From NCBI GenBank assembly GCA_003117195.1, contig BDSI01000062.1:1-64000 (forward strand): a stretch of 64,000 bases of DNA, given 5' to 3'. This document shows, one piece after another, positions 25,509-36,571 of this stretch (position 1 is its first letter; every line of letters starts with the position of its first letter). Both the position numbers and the translations under genes were made by a program. This DNA is from Eudorina sp. 2006-703-Eu-15 (taxonomy: Eukaryota; Chlorophyta; Chlorophyceae; Chlamydomonadales; Volvocaceae). The notes below the pieces were generated by a model. The model was given only the letters and a program-made list of their open reading frames with translations, had not been told where the DNA came from and ran no database searches.

Positions 25509-27712
25509 CAGGACGCGGTGTTCGCGGCGGCCTACTCGGGGGACCGGGCGCCCCTCAGCCCGGCCGACTTCCTTTACTCGTGGTGGTCGTTTGCGGACAA
25601 CCTGGCAGGTGGGTGCATGCGTGTGTTGTTCGGCAGGCGAGGCAGTGTGTCCGTGGTGGGTATGCGAGGGGCACGGCACAGCCCAACAGGTGCCCGTATG
25701 CGTGCATACCAATGCCCGGTGCGTGTGTGTTAAGGGGAAAGACGCCGGGGGCGGCGGAGGGACAGCGATCAACGCCCTGTCGGCAGGGCCCATTTTCCGG
25801 CGCCCGGTCCCGTTGTCCGCCACCCCAGCCCGCCAGCTTGCCGTCTCTCGTCACGTGCCTCGAAGCAGCCGACCCTGCAAGGCTGTCGGGCGTCTCCGCG
25901 GGGGCACCCAACGGAGGCGTACCCCCCGGGGGCTCACTGCTCGTCAATGCATGCGACCGGGTGTGACCGGCTTCGTTCTGACCATGTGTGTTTCGGGGCA
26001 GTGGGGCACCGCCCTGACGGCACATGCATCCTCCGGTATGCTCGTCCGTCCACGTGTACGGCAGTACGAGTGCTTCCCTCATATGAGCGCCCAGCCGGGT
26101 CCCGTAACTACGTGTTGCCTCCCCTACTGGCCTCCCCTCAACGCCTGGGTGGGTGAATGGCCCCCGTTGCGACCGCCTCCCTGCCGGCCGACTATATATC
26201 CATATCTTTAGTGAGCCACCCTGGTCGTGACGGCTCCCTGCAGGCTACCGGCAGCAGGACGCCCACGAGTTCTACCTGTCGGCGTTGTCGGGGCTGACGG
26301 CTGAGGTGATTGCGTAGCCCCGGATGGCGCGGCCCAGGGCTGCGGCACTCTGCCGCCAGGGCACGCCCGCGGCGGGCTGTGCGGCCTCGCCAGTCAAGAA
26401 AGAGTACAGCTCCGCCAGCCCCTCGGGAGGGGCCGCAGACGCCGCGTCGCCGCTGGGGCCCTCCCTGACGGCCGGGTAGGTGACTGTGTTCCACCACCGC
26501 TTTGTACGGCCAGGCGACGATGTACGACCTTGGACGACTTGCGTGCGCGCCCGGTTTGCAGTCAACCGGACGGTGGCAAGAAGGGTTTACGAAATGCGTT
26601 TTTTGATCATGATAGTGTTCCTGCGCATCGCTGCCGTTGTTCTGACCGGACACGTTGTGCCGCGGAGCTGTGAAATGCGTCGGTGCTGTGTTGTTCTGTG
26701 TTGTTCTTCTTGGAGTTGAGTTCACAGTGAGTGCATCTGCGTTGCGAGGTGGTGCGACCCGCCCGCCACCGCAAGGCGAGCCCTCTCGTCTCCTGACTCC
26801 CATCCGGCGCTTGGTGCCCCGCCCTGCTGCCCCCCCCCAACGCCCCCGTCCATGTTTGCACGGACGGCGACCGCAGCTCCGGTGGCCAACCGCCCCGCGG
26901 AGGACCTCATCGGCCCTCAGGAGGGGGGGCCGGGTGCGAGGCTGCAGCAGGTGCAGCTGCGGGTGCTGCTGCCGCTGCTACAGCCGCTGCGCCAGACGAG
27001 GTGGGGGGAGCTGATGCTCACTCGGCGGGTGAGGGCGACGGCGGCCGCTTCAGCGGCCCCCCCCTCAGTCTGGTGGACGCGGTCTTTGGCGGCGTCCTTC
27101 GCAGCGACGTGACCTGCTCGGTGTGCGGCCACACGTCCACCGCCTACGACCCCTTCCTGGACATCTCCCTGGACATGGTGGGGACGGGGGGCCGGGCAGC
27201 TCGGCCAGGGGGAGGGAAGGCGGGGCGCCCCGGCGATGGGCAGTGCGGTGTAAGGAGCGCCCCAGGTGTGGATGGGGGCATCCGAGAACCTCCTGGGGAC
27301 GGCAGGTGTTACCCTGCGGCAGCAGAATGGCGGCACTTTGTGACTCCGGAGCGGCTCTCCGCGGGGGAGGCCTGGGTCTGCAGCGCCTGTCAGCGGCGCC
27401 AGCCCGCCATCAAGCAGCTCTCCATCCGCCGCTTGCCGCCCGTCCTGGCGCTGCACGTGAAGCGCTTCGAGCACCGCCACCACCACCGCCACCACCACCA
27501 CCGCCACCACCACCACGACCCAGAGCAGCAGTTGCAGTTCCAGCAGCTGCAGCAGGCGGCGGGGGACCTGGCGGGCTCCCAGGGCATCGGAATGGCGTGC
27601 GGGGCAGCACCTGCCGCGTGCGGGTGCGGGCGTGGGCGCACCGGGGGGAGGCGGCCTGACGGCCTTCCTGGCGCCGCCCCGATCCGGCCGCCCCGCGGCG
27701 AGGAGGATTCAG

Positions 27713-28081
27713 GTGGGGCCGGGTCTGCTCGGGTCAGGTGGGATAACCGCTCCGCTCCGGCTGTGATGTTTTTCTGACGCAGTACGGCAGCCACGATGAG
27801 CGTGGGGGGCACTGCAGCAATCCTGAGCCATGGGCGGCCTTAGGGCCGTTGGTCAGTTCTAGGTGGCACACGGGCATCTAGGGGTTTGGAGGGAAGGCGG
27901 GAGGAGATGGACGGACGCACCTTACGGACGCCGGAGTCGCTTCTCACGGCGCTAGCTAGACCGCTGTTTCCATCACCATCACCATCACCATGGCCTACCC
28001 GCCCGCAGATACAGCTTATCTTCCGCTGGCTGCACTTGTCGCCGAACACGACCCCGACAATCCGACAATCCTGCGCGACAG
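27713..28081 (+). other. Gap after the USP-like exons: His box expected but not seen
   Basis: In an intact USP gene the final catalytic segment with the His box would follow the VKRFEH-containing exon. I see no such motif in any + frame here. The next recognisable coding sequence is an acyl-carrier domain from a different protein family. Confidence 0.5.
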
Positions 28082-28252
28082 GTGCGGACGACGGCGGGGT
28101 TGGATGTGTGCTGCGCCTGGCTGGTGGACAGCCGGTCGGGCATGGAGCTGCGGCGGGGGCTGTCGGTGGCGCTGGGCCTGGCGCTGCCGGCGACGCTGCT
28201 GTACGACCACCAGTCGGTGGAGGAGATCATGGGCTACGCGGCGGCCGACCAG
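28082..28252 (+). pseudogene. Orphan acyl-carrier-protein (PKS ACP) exon
   Basis: A 57-codon block bounded by CGACAG at the left and AG|GTGCGA at the right. It reads DSRSGMELRRGLSVALG, LPATLLYDHQSVEEI and MGYAAADQ. This is the helix II to helix III part of a type I polyketide synthase or fatty-acid-type ACP. The Ser of the DSRS motif sits where the 4'-phosphopantetheine arm attaches (family knowledge). The first helix of the ACP is not evident: upstream TAGLD is separated from DSRS by seven extra residues. No ketosynthase, acyltransferase or ketoreductase motif is seen nearby. It is therefore probably a fragment of, or an exon captured from, the large algal polyketide synthase. It could instead be the last exon of a gene whose other exons have been lost. 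Confidence 0.6.
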
Positions 28253-28565
28253 GTGCGAATGTGGGTGGTGGGTGGGTGTGGGTGCAGCGGATGGTGGCAG
28301 GATGACTTGATGTGGAGGACAGAGGTGGAGGTGCAGACACGGTGTGCTTATTGCGTGGGGCGTGGGGCGCTGTCGTACAAATGAATACGTGGCCACCAGT
28401 GTCGGAGGTCCTGTTTTGCATGTGTCTGGCCAGCTAGGACACGCAAGGCCAGATCTGGATGCTGAATCCTTACCCCGCTGTGAAATACATCGTCATGCGC
28501 AAGCGTGTGTGTGCGCGACCATGTTGGTTGAAGCATGCGGGCGGCTCGCTGCTCCGCTGGCGCGC

Positions 28566-29298
28566 AGGAGGGCCGGAGGACGCGCCCGAGGAGCTGACGG
28601 ACGCCGACGAGTCCTCCGACGGAGAGGCGGGCAGCAGCACGCACCCAACAGCACCACCGTGCCGATGCAGCGGCCGGCCACCCGGCGCGCGGGACGGCAA
28701 CGGCGCCGCCTCCAACTCGGAGGTTCCGCCGACGGCCGCGACGGAGGCTCCGCCGATGGCCGCGACCAGCCTGCCTGAGCGCCGCACCCCCGCGGGTCAT
28801 AGCGCTGCCGCCGTCAGCGAGAGGAGCAGCGGCAGCTGCTGCACGGGAAGGTTACCGTGCCGCCGTACGATTACGGCGCGGCAGCGTGAACGAACACAGC
28901 GTCTCTTCCGCCACTGCCGCTGCTGCAGGGCGATGAGGGCGTCTGGTGGTCCGAGCAGCGGCAGCTGCCCCGGGAGGCGGTTTACCCACGTGTTGGGCCG
29001 GAGCGGCGGCGACGGTGGGGTCGATGGGCCGTCAGCACTGAGGGCGCTTCTGTGCGACGCGCTGAGGGAGCCGCTGCCGGAGGATCAAGCAAGGTCAAGA
29101 AACCCACAGCCTGACGGACGGCTGCCCGGCGCTGTACGGCCGCGTTCTGGCTCCAAGCAGCGACTGTGTGGAGCGTTCCCGGCTGCTGGTGGAGCTGGTG
29201 CCGGAGGACGCGCTCCCTGGCAAGCACTGGTCGACATTGCCATCCGGGACACGGATCCGGAGCTGATCCGTTTCGCCATGGAGCGGTGCCCCGAATGA
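28566..29298 (+). other. Coding-like + strand segment, function unknown, frame-broken
   Basis: Long open + frame with an acidic stretch (EELTDADESSDGEAGSS), followed by Thr/Ala/Pro-rich low complexity. At 29230-29298 it ends in VDIAIRDTDPELIRFAMERC. That end resembles the VxLxDPELIRLAAAL motif which starts exons 58083, 55730 and 53395 of the large minus-strand gene. In that gene the motif is preceded by GK(S)xx; here GKHW lies just upstream (about 29219-29230) but in another frame, as if one base were missing. I do not recognise the protein. It may be a decayed relative of the minus-strand gene family. Confidence 0.35.
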
Positions 29299-29310
29299 AA
29301 TCAGGACGAT

Positions 29311-29555
29311 CCGCCGCCGCCGGCAGCTTGCCATGGGTGCTTTGGATCCAATGCTGCGGCGCCACTGTCACATGTACCGCTGCGCTCGAGGCTGAGAAGC
29401 CGAAGGATTCTGCCCCACCTCGGGTGCCAGGCGCCGGCGGCACTCAAGGACGAGTCAGAAGGCGCAGCCAGTGGCGGCACCAGCGGCGGCGGCGGCGGCG
29501 CCGCCGCCGCCGGCAGCTTGCCATGGGTGCTTTGGATCCAATCCTGCGGCGCCAC
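29311..29555. repeat. ~54-bp direct repeat, two copies 190 bp apart
   Basis: Copies at 29311-29364 and 29501-29555 share the segment that contains CGGCAGCTTGCCATGGGTGC and TTTGGATCCAAT, followed by CTGCGGCGCCAC. They are almost identical. The 190-bp offset is not a multiple of three, so the two copies lie in different reading frames. Confidence 0.85.
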
Positions 29556-29859
29556 GGCCGCGGCGGCGGTGAGGTCCTCACCTCACGCGGATGCCGGGGC
29601 GGGTGCAGCTCTCGGTGGCGTGGAAGCCTGCGGGGCGCGCGCCGCCGCCGCCGCCGTGCCATCGCGCCTGGCGGCGCTCTGCTGCCCCGCGCTGCGGCCG
29701 CCGCCGCCGCCACAGCGGCTGCCGCCTCCAGCAGTCGAATGCAGGTCGCCGAGCGGCGGCGCAATCCGGACGGCGACGGCGCGCAGTGACGCACCTGCCC
29801 AACCCACGGGCCGGTCGCCGTCCCCTTCGCCGCTGCCGCGGCGTTCTCCCTCCCCTCTC

Positions 29860-30349
29860 CCCGGCCACCGACGCGACCATCCGTCCCCGTTCCCGGACGT
29901 CGCTGTCGTCCGATCCGGGGCGGGGTCAAGCTCTGGCTGGGGCCTTACTGGCGGCGACCCATCGTGCCCTTCTGCCGTTTATGGCGCTTTGGGAGGCCGC
30001 AGCCGAGCTGTTGATCGGGGCGCGGTCGGGCGAGGCCGCGGCGGGGAAGCCCCAACCGGGTCTTGTTGAGGCGGCCTTGCCGCCGCCGCAACGTCAGCTG
30101 ACGGTTCCGGAGGAGGGCAGACAGGGCGCCAACCGGCGGCGGTGGCGGGAGGCCGCAGACGCGATGGGTCGGCTGCTGGCGTCCGCGTGCCAGAAGGATG
30201 TGGGAGCGGTCGGGGGGGATGGATGCGGGGCGGCAGAGGAGGTGGACGGCGCGCGCGTGGCGGTGGCGTGGGAGGGGCTGCTGCTGGTGCTGCTGCAGCA
30301 CAGTCGTCGGTCAAAGTACGGCGTGGCGGCGGCGGGCGCCGGGAGGTGA
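29860..30349 (+). other. Possible exon, unknown protein
   Basis: Open + frame with helix-like composition (ALLAATHRALLPFMALWEAA, AADAMGRLLASACQ, VAVAWEGLLLVLLQHSRRSK), ending at a good donor (GGGAG|GTGAG) near 30345. It has no recognised domain. Upstream parts of the same frame are low-complexity Arg/Pro. The reading is plausible but unsupported by any family. Confidence 0.3.
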
Positions 30350-30588
30350 GTTGGGGACTGGCCCGAACTGGGAGCGGCGCAGGCGGGGCTTTCACTGACA
30401 AGGCTCTGCCGGACGAACGATTATGCGAACGCGTGCGTGGTATCCGGTACCGCTTGACTGAGTGTGGTATACGGTAGTGGTACGGCACTGCGCACCTCCC
30501 GGCGGCGACGTCCGTTACGAATGCCGGCTTCACGCAGACGGGTTGCCGGATCTGACCCACGGGTCGCTAAGGTCTCAACCGTACATCC

Positions 30589-32490
30589 TTGGCCCTCCCG
30601 AGCTCCCGCAGGCCCGACGCGGTCCTTGCCGCCGAACAATCCGCTGCGCCTGACGGACATTTTTCTTCAATCTTCCGGCATCACCTCTGCCGCCAGGAGT
30701 CCCATCGAGGCCCACCCGCGGCGACCCTGCCCTCCGATGCGCCAGCCTGGCGCGTCCTCTCCACCGCCGCCGTCGCCCTCGCTACACACATGGCTACGAC
30801 GGCGGAAGCGGCGGCGGTGACGGCGGCGGCGCCGTTGGCAGGGGAGGAAGGGTTTAGGATGCAGCCGACCCCGCCCCGTGGCGTCGTCTCCACGCTGCTG
30901 AAGGGGGACGCCACTGCAGGCGGCGGCCGCCAGGCGCTGTCGGCGCCGCTGCCGGGTACGCCCGGCAGAGGAGCCGCTGGCAACTTGACGGCGCGGAGCG
31001 GCCGCGGCGGCGGCGGTGGCCAGAATCCCCTGGGTCCCGCACCGGCGGCGGCGCCGGTGGCCCGGACAGCGGCGGCGACGGCGATGGGACCAGAGCTTCT
31101 GGCGGCTCTGATTGCCGCCGTCACGACTTCCCTGACGGCGGAGCTCCGGCGGCAGCGAGACGGGGGGCTGCTGCCCAGCGCCGCGGCTGCAGCGCTTGCA
31201 GAGGCTCTGGACGCCCAGCCCGGCACCTGCTCTCGCTGCTGCCCCTGGCGGCGCCCGGGCGCAAGAGCGGCGACGGCGGCTGCTGTCGCGCTGCTCTGTC
31301 GGCTGCGGCTGCGCCGCTGCGATGTGACGGCTCAGCTGGATTCGCTGGCGCCGCTGCTTGTGGCGTGCATGAGGTCCAGGGAGGGAGGGCGCGGGGAGCC
31401 GGGCCGCGGTGCCGTGTTGTCTCAGGGCCCTTGCGCTGGAGGCGTTGCTGGCGGGCCACATGCCCCGGCTGCAGAGCGCCGTCGCATCGCATCGCACCTG
31501 CGGGGACTGAGGCTGCGGCAGCAGCAGCTGGCCATCGCGAGGGCAGCCGCCGGAGGCGGCGGCGCCGCGGCCGTGTCGGGGGTCCGCCGGCGATGCCGCC
31601 GCCGTCCCCAGGCCGCGCGAGTGCCGGCGCGGCAGCTGGCGGCGGGCTGCAGCAGCGGTTGCTCGGCGCAGCGGACAGCGCCGCCGCCGCCGCCGTGGCC
31701 GGCGGTGGCCCCAGCGACGCCGGCGGACTGCCGCCGCTGGCGCTGCCGCAAGCCGTGCAGCTGGCGGTGGGCGAGCTCGGATGGGACGGCGTGTTCTTGC
31801 TGCCTGCCAGCCAGCTCCATCCGGCGGTGCCGCCGAAGCGGATGTATGCGCTACAGCCAGACCGTCAGAAGCCGCAGCAGACAGGAGCCGCGGGACCGTC
31901 GGCGACACCGCCGCCAGCGGGGACGGGTGCAAAGGGCGCGCCGTCATGCCAAGGCCGTACTGCAGGCAGGACGCCTTCCGGACGCAACGGCGGCGGCGGT
32001 AGAGGCGGCGGCAAGCGCGCCTTCTGCGACTCACAGACTGAGTACGTCTGCACTCCGCCGGCGCCGCCGCGTCGTCGTACAAGCACCGGCGGCGGTGCAA
32101 GGGCCTCAGCACGTGCACGGCCCTGGACGGCAGCCAGGGCGGACCCGTGGGTTTCATCGGAGTGGGGAGCGAGAGCCAGGAATTGGAGGTTCACGAAGAT
32201 GAGGGCGACGGCGGCGCCGCCGGCGCGGCCTCAGAGGCGGTGGCCGGGACGAGGCAGCCCTCAGGCGCTACCGTCACCCGAACTCGCTGGGCGCGGCACA
32301 CCAAACGCGGGCCGTGTAAGGGGAGGGCGATACAGACCGCGGTGGCGGGCAGTGCGGAGGTGCTCGTGGCGGTGTGTGCAGTGGCCGCGGCGTGGGTGCT
32401 GCACGGACTGTGGCTGTTGGCATGCAGTGCGGACGGGGTGTTCGTGCCGCGAGTTAAGGCCAGCCTGCAGCTCGCGCAGGAACTGCTGGT
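30589..32490 (+). other. Possible multi-exon coding region, unknown protein
   Basis: A long open + frame (30589-32202) contains Ala/Leu-rich helical stretches (MGPELLAALIAAVTTSLTAE, LLPSAAAAALAEALDAQ, TAQLDSLAPLLVACM). Other short blocks sit in different frames (ALALEALLAGHMPRLQSAV near 31430; a segment with VLVAVCAVAAAWVLHGLWL at 32350-32488 ending at a GTGAGG donor). No family is recognised. Several frame changes are needed to join the parts, so this is either intron-rich or decayed. Confidence 0.3.
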
Positions 32491-33600
32491 GAGGTGCAGG
32501 GACGGAGGCGCGGGGCGTGGCTCTCCTTCTTCTGGTCGTTTGCTGTGTGTCCAGCGGGTAACACGTGTTGGCGCGATGGTCTGTGTGGTGAGGCGGTTCC
32601 TAGGGGTTCATCGTCCCCATTACCGATTTGCCTCGTGTGTATGTATGTGCTTGCTGGTGAGAGGTGCGGGGGCGTGCCAGCAGGCCGGCCCTGCGGACCT
32701 CCCTTGCACTGTGGGTCAGCCCGAATAGGGACCTCTGGGCGTGGCGGCTAGGGGCCGCCGGCACTCGACTCCCTTTCATGTGTTGCGCAAGTGCCTCGGA
32801 GGTGACCTCGGATGCCCGGGCGGCAGAGATGAGTGTACTGGCCAACCATGGGGCGAGGATACGGCTGGTTGGAATGGTGAGGCCATGTCGCCAAGCAGTG
32901 AGGTAGGATGTTTATTTATGACGTGGTGTTTGGCATGGTGCAGTGGGCGACTGGTATAATTTACAAGGTATTTGGGATGCCATGGCGGGGAATGGTCTGG
33001 GGGGAGGGTGGAACGGCCAGGGGGATAATGGATAGGCCAGGGAGGCGGGTGGAGAGGTCAGCGGGGAGGTTCGTGATCTTTGGCGGGTGTGTAGACATGA
33101 AGCAGATCACCTTCGCATCCCCCGGGCCCCGCTTTCATCGATCGGGTACTCGTAACGGCTTCCTTGCTGGTTGCTGCCCCTTCCCTTACCGTACCCCCGC
33201 ACTCGGTGCAGCGCCGCCCCTCCGCACCACCGCACAGGCCCATACCTGCGGGCCCCAAGCACTAGACCATGCAGGCCCGAGCTGCGCTGCGCGACACCCG
33301 CTTGGGTCCCGCATGTATGCAGATGTCTGCGCTAGGGCGCTAGGTACAACCCAGCAGTCCACCGGGGAGGAGGGGCTGACTGCGACGTGTGACCTGTCCC
33401 ATATTAATGTTGTTAGGTCGCACATCCGCCTATCTGTGGTGCGCACGCATGGAGAGATCCGTCCAAAGCCCGGTGATGGTGTTGATAAACACCGTCCGTG
33501 GCCCTGACAATGGCACCGGCCACCCCTGCCGTACTGCCGCAGCAAAACGCGATCACGCCCACCCAAGGGGTACTTGGGTTTTAGGACGCACATAACAAGG
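32491..33600. other. No gene recognised
   Basis: About 1.1 kb with no convincing exon, repeat or RNA gene. Short open frames here have no coding character that I can support. Confidence 0.5.
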
Positions 33601-33776
33601 AACCAGGGTCACCAAAACGCAACAGGAACATACTCTGCGCCAGCCTGAACTGCCGCGAAGCAACCCAGTCGGCCCGGCCGCAGCACACCGCGGCCGCACG
33701 TGGTGCCACCTGTAGCTGCTAGCGCCGGCGCCAAAACAAGCCCACAACCGTCCGTCATGATGGCTGCGATCGACCT

Positions 33777-35251
33777 GTCGGCAAAAGGGCGCAACTCGTG
33801 ACGCCAGGTTGCACTTCACGAGCGTCTGCTGCGTCTTGTCCAACAGGTACTGCCACTCGTCCACTTCCTCGGCCTAGCTACAGCTTGTGGGGCGCGACCC
33901 CCAGCCGCCGCAGCCGCCGCAGCCAGCCAAGCAACCCGACCCCCACACGCCTGCCGAAATCAGTGAGTGCCAAGCCCCCGCCACCGTCTTCGCCGCGAAC
34001 TTGCCGTCGACGCCGCCGGTCGCCACAAGATCGGGGAACAGGTCTGCACTACAGTCCATCGAAGCGCACTTGATGTACAACCCCAGCCTTGCTATTACTT
34101 CCTTGCCCGCACGTGCCCAGCCCGACAGGCAGCGGACCGTCCAACCACCCGTACGCCATCCACACAACACCCCGCCCGTCCAGGCCCGTCTCCCTTGGCA
34201 TCCGTGTCTCTCTGACCTACCTCTGCCACCAGCTGGCAATCCGGGTCGGTGGCCGAGTCAGCATCCAACGTCATGTATCACGGGCGCCACTCGCATGCTG
34301 GCGGCCTTGGCCCCTGTAAGTGGCCACAGTGTGGGTTACGCGTCGTTGGGGCGGAGCAGTGGCGCTCGCGATGCCGGGGGTCAGGAGGTACGGGGCTCCT
34401 AAGGTCCCTGTCATGGTGGTGGTGGTTAGCGCAGCCTCCGGCGTTCTTCTATGACGTGACCAGGCAGACAAAGTTGTACGTCAAGCTGTCGCATAGGCCA
34501 CATCACATGCAAAGCGCGCCACAACTGCCACCTAGCGCTGTCACGGTAACCAGCAGCGATGGTTCGGAGATGGGACGTGGCGTCACACCCGTATCTCGGG
34601 GGAGGGCGGGGCCAAAACGCGAGCCAACTCAATATCCGCGAACATACACCGCGTCAACACGCAGAGCTACATGCATGTGCGCACACATGGCCGCACGCAT
34701 ACACGCTTTGCCACCTCGCGCTGCCCCGGGGGAGCCACGCATCTGCGTGCTGCGCGCCTTGGGCCCTAAGACGCGCGTGGTAGCTCGCTCCATCCCGCCC
34801 CGTCACCTCCAGGGCGGCAGCAACAGACCATCAGCAGGTCCCCGCCCGCGGAGTCGTCGTCCAGGTGGCCGACGTGGGTGGCCTCCTGCAACCCGCGAGC
34901 CGCATCTGGGCCACCGTTCTGCGCAGGGCAGCAGTCACATGCGGCACCAGTCACATGTGGCAGCAGTCGCATGCGGCACGGCGGGGGGGTGGGGGTGGGA
35001 GCAGGGGAGGTACGTGGCAAAAGGCACGTTTCACGCGGGCTCAAGTCCTCACGCTGCCGTGCTGCACATACACCTCACGGCAGCCAAGCTCACCACGCGA
35101 CACTGCCCCACATCGCGCCGGGCAAAATAGCCCCTCATGCTGTCTAGCTAGGACCAGTTCATGCGGACCACGCGACTCCGCCAGCGGCCCAAGATGAAGT
35201 TTTCCCACCCGCCAGCGGGCCGTCGCCGCCTCCTACACTACCTGAATCCCG

Positions 35252-35293
<42 letters not shown>

Positions 35294-35880
35294 ATTGTTG
35301 TTGTTGCTGCTGCTGCTGCGCCGGGCGCCGCTGCTGTCGGCGCCCGAAGCATCAAGCGAGCGACGCAGCGGCACCGAGCCCGCTTGCAGTCCCAGCAGGG
35401 AAAGCGACGGAGTCTGTGGCCCCAGGGCGGTAGCAAGACACTCATGAGCCAGCAGTTAAAACAAAGGCGCAGGGCCCTTGCCTAACTTGGCATCGTCCAG
35501 CGCCGGAAGCACTTCGTCCTGGCAGTGCGTGCAGGGGTCGGTGCGGCCGCAGGGGTAGTCTGCCGTGCGTGTATCCAGTGCGACACTTTCGCGTTTCGCC
35601 GCCGTCGCGGCGCGAGGCCACTGACCCGCGGGACGAGTAGCCCGATCCGAAACACCTACCGTCGCGCCGCCGCCTGAACCGCCGCCGTGCAGGCTGCGGA
35701 ATCCCTTCCTGCCCCGCCCAACCCCGTTACCTCCTAGCGCTCCAGCACTCCTCAAAGCTCATGTTTGCATCACGGACGTCCTGCTTCAGATCCAGTGGCC
35801 GCAAAACACAGGCCCAGCCTCACGCACCCCGGGTGATCGCCCGCCGGATGAAGACCACATTGTGCAGGCCGGAGCCCCCT
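33777..35880 (-). other. Possible minus-strand exon fragments, unidentified
   Basis: Several short blocks read like protein on the minus strand, and some have splice-like borders: 35831-35880 (LHNVVFIRRAITRG, then GTGCGT donor); 35731-35780 (AAGCAG acceptor, DVRDANMSFEECWSAR, GTAACG donor); about 35456-35600 (CTHCQDEVLPALDDAKLG, stop); about 33980-34078 (CSADLFPDLVATGGVDGKF); 33777-33870 (DEWQYLLDKTQQTLVKCNLA). I cannot place them in a family or show that they belong to one gene. LVATGGVDG vaguely resembles a WD40 strand. Confidence 0.25.
35253..35319. repeat. (TTG)n/(CTG)n microsatellite
   Basis: A nearly pure TTG run followed by CTG repeats. It lies in the gap between possible minus-strand exon fragments. 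Its apparent Leu, Asn or Thr homopolymer readings are a by-product of the repeat. Confidence 0.95.
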
Positions 35881-36475
35881 CACCGCCGCTGTAATCCCCA
35901 CCCCGCGCCTCCCCCCACAGGTGCCCGGGTTCGTTCTTCGGGTTTGTTTCTTTTTTCAATTTAACCCCCACAGCCTTATGAAGTTGGGGTGACCTAGACC
36001 CACCTAACGCGGAGGAGAGTGGGGCCAGGAACGCGGCCAGCAGGACCGGAAACGCTAGTCCATGCGAGGTGACGGCGGCCCACCGCCCATGACACCACCT
36101 CCCCCGAAGGACCGGAAGGGGGGTCGGGCAGGGAGCACGTGGGAAAGGGTTGTCGTCAAGCGGCCGCGGGAGTCCCAGTCGACGCGGCCGTCGGCCCGCT
36201 GACCCATGGGTCCGTGGACCTGCCAAGCGCAGGGGTTACAAGACCGATCCACACACAGACATGGTTTGGGTCTGGCGGGTTTCTTCGCTAAACACAGACA
36301 TGTCCAACCGTTCAATAATCGCCAGAGGTTCACTGTATGACACGTGTTCCAGTGGCGCCCCCGGACTCGCCCGTCAACAGCCGCTCATTGGTTTGCGCGG
36401 CCTGTTACGTCGTCCCGCTGACATAGCAGCGGGGGCGTGGGCCGAGGTGGGGCCGCCCCGGTTTGCATCCCTTGG

Positions 36476-36571
<96 letters not shown>

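Larger units (their letters stand above)
23772..27712 (+). pseudogene. USP22/Ubp8-like ubiquitin C-terminal hydrolase, probably broken
   Basis: Homology to the deubiquitinase of the SAGA module (Ubp8/USP22), which removes ubiquitin from histone H2B in the nucleus. Exon-like blocks with GT/AG borders: about 23772-23866 (ZnF-UBP, IDVVRSELY then CSCRDYVYQ); 24120-24320; about 24456-24585 (Cys box GLNNLGNTCFMNSVLQ); 25047-25163 (HSPLLPNYFLG, then C-x2-C); 25512-25608; 26244-26305 (GYRQQDAHEFYLSALSGL, phase 1 splice); about 26836-27177 (VFGGVLRSDVTCSVCGHTST, DPFLDISL); about 27326-27712 (CSACQRRQPAIKQLSIRRLP, LALHVKRFEH, then a His-rich run, then LTAFLAPP in another frame). Defects seen: an in-frame TGA at 23813-23815 in the zinc finger, a frame change after the His run, and no His box (the usual GHYxxY motif) downstream. 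Family identity is solid; loss of function is inferred. Assembly error or an unusual gene model is the alternative. Confidence 0.7.

Noticed and set aside
33980..34078. WD40 (Prp19-like) domain on the minus strand
   Set aside because: LVATGGVDGK fits one WD strand, but no further blades are seen nearby; kept only as an unassigned fragment.
35233..35447. Poly-Leu, poly-Asn or poly-Thr proteins
   Set aside because: They are products of the TTG/CTG microsatellite; the flanking sequence shows no protein family in these frames.
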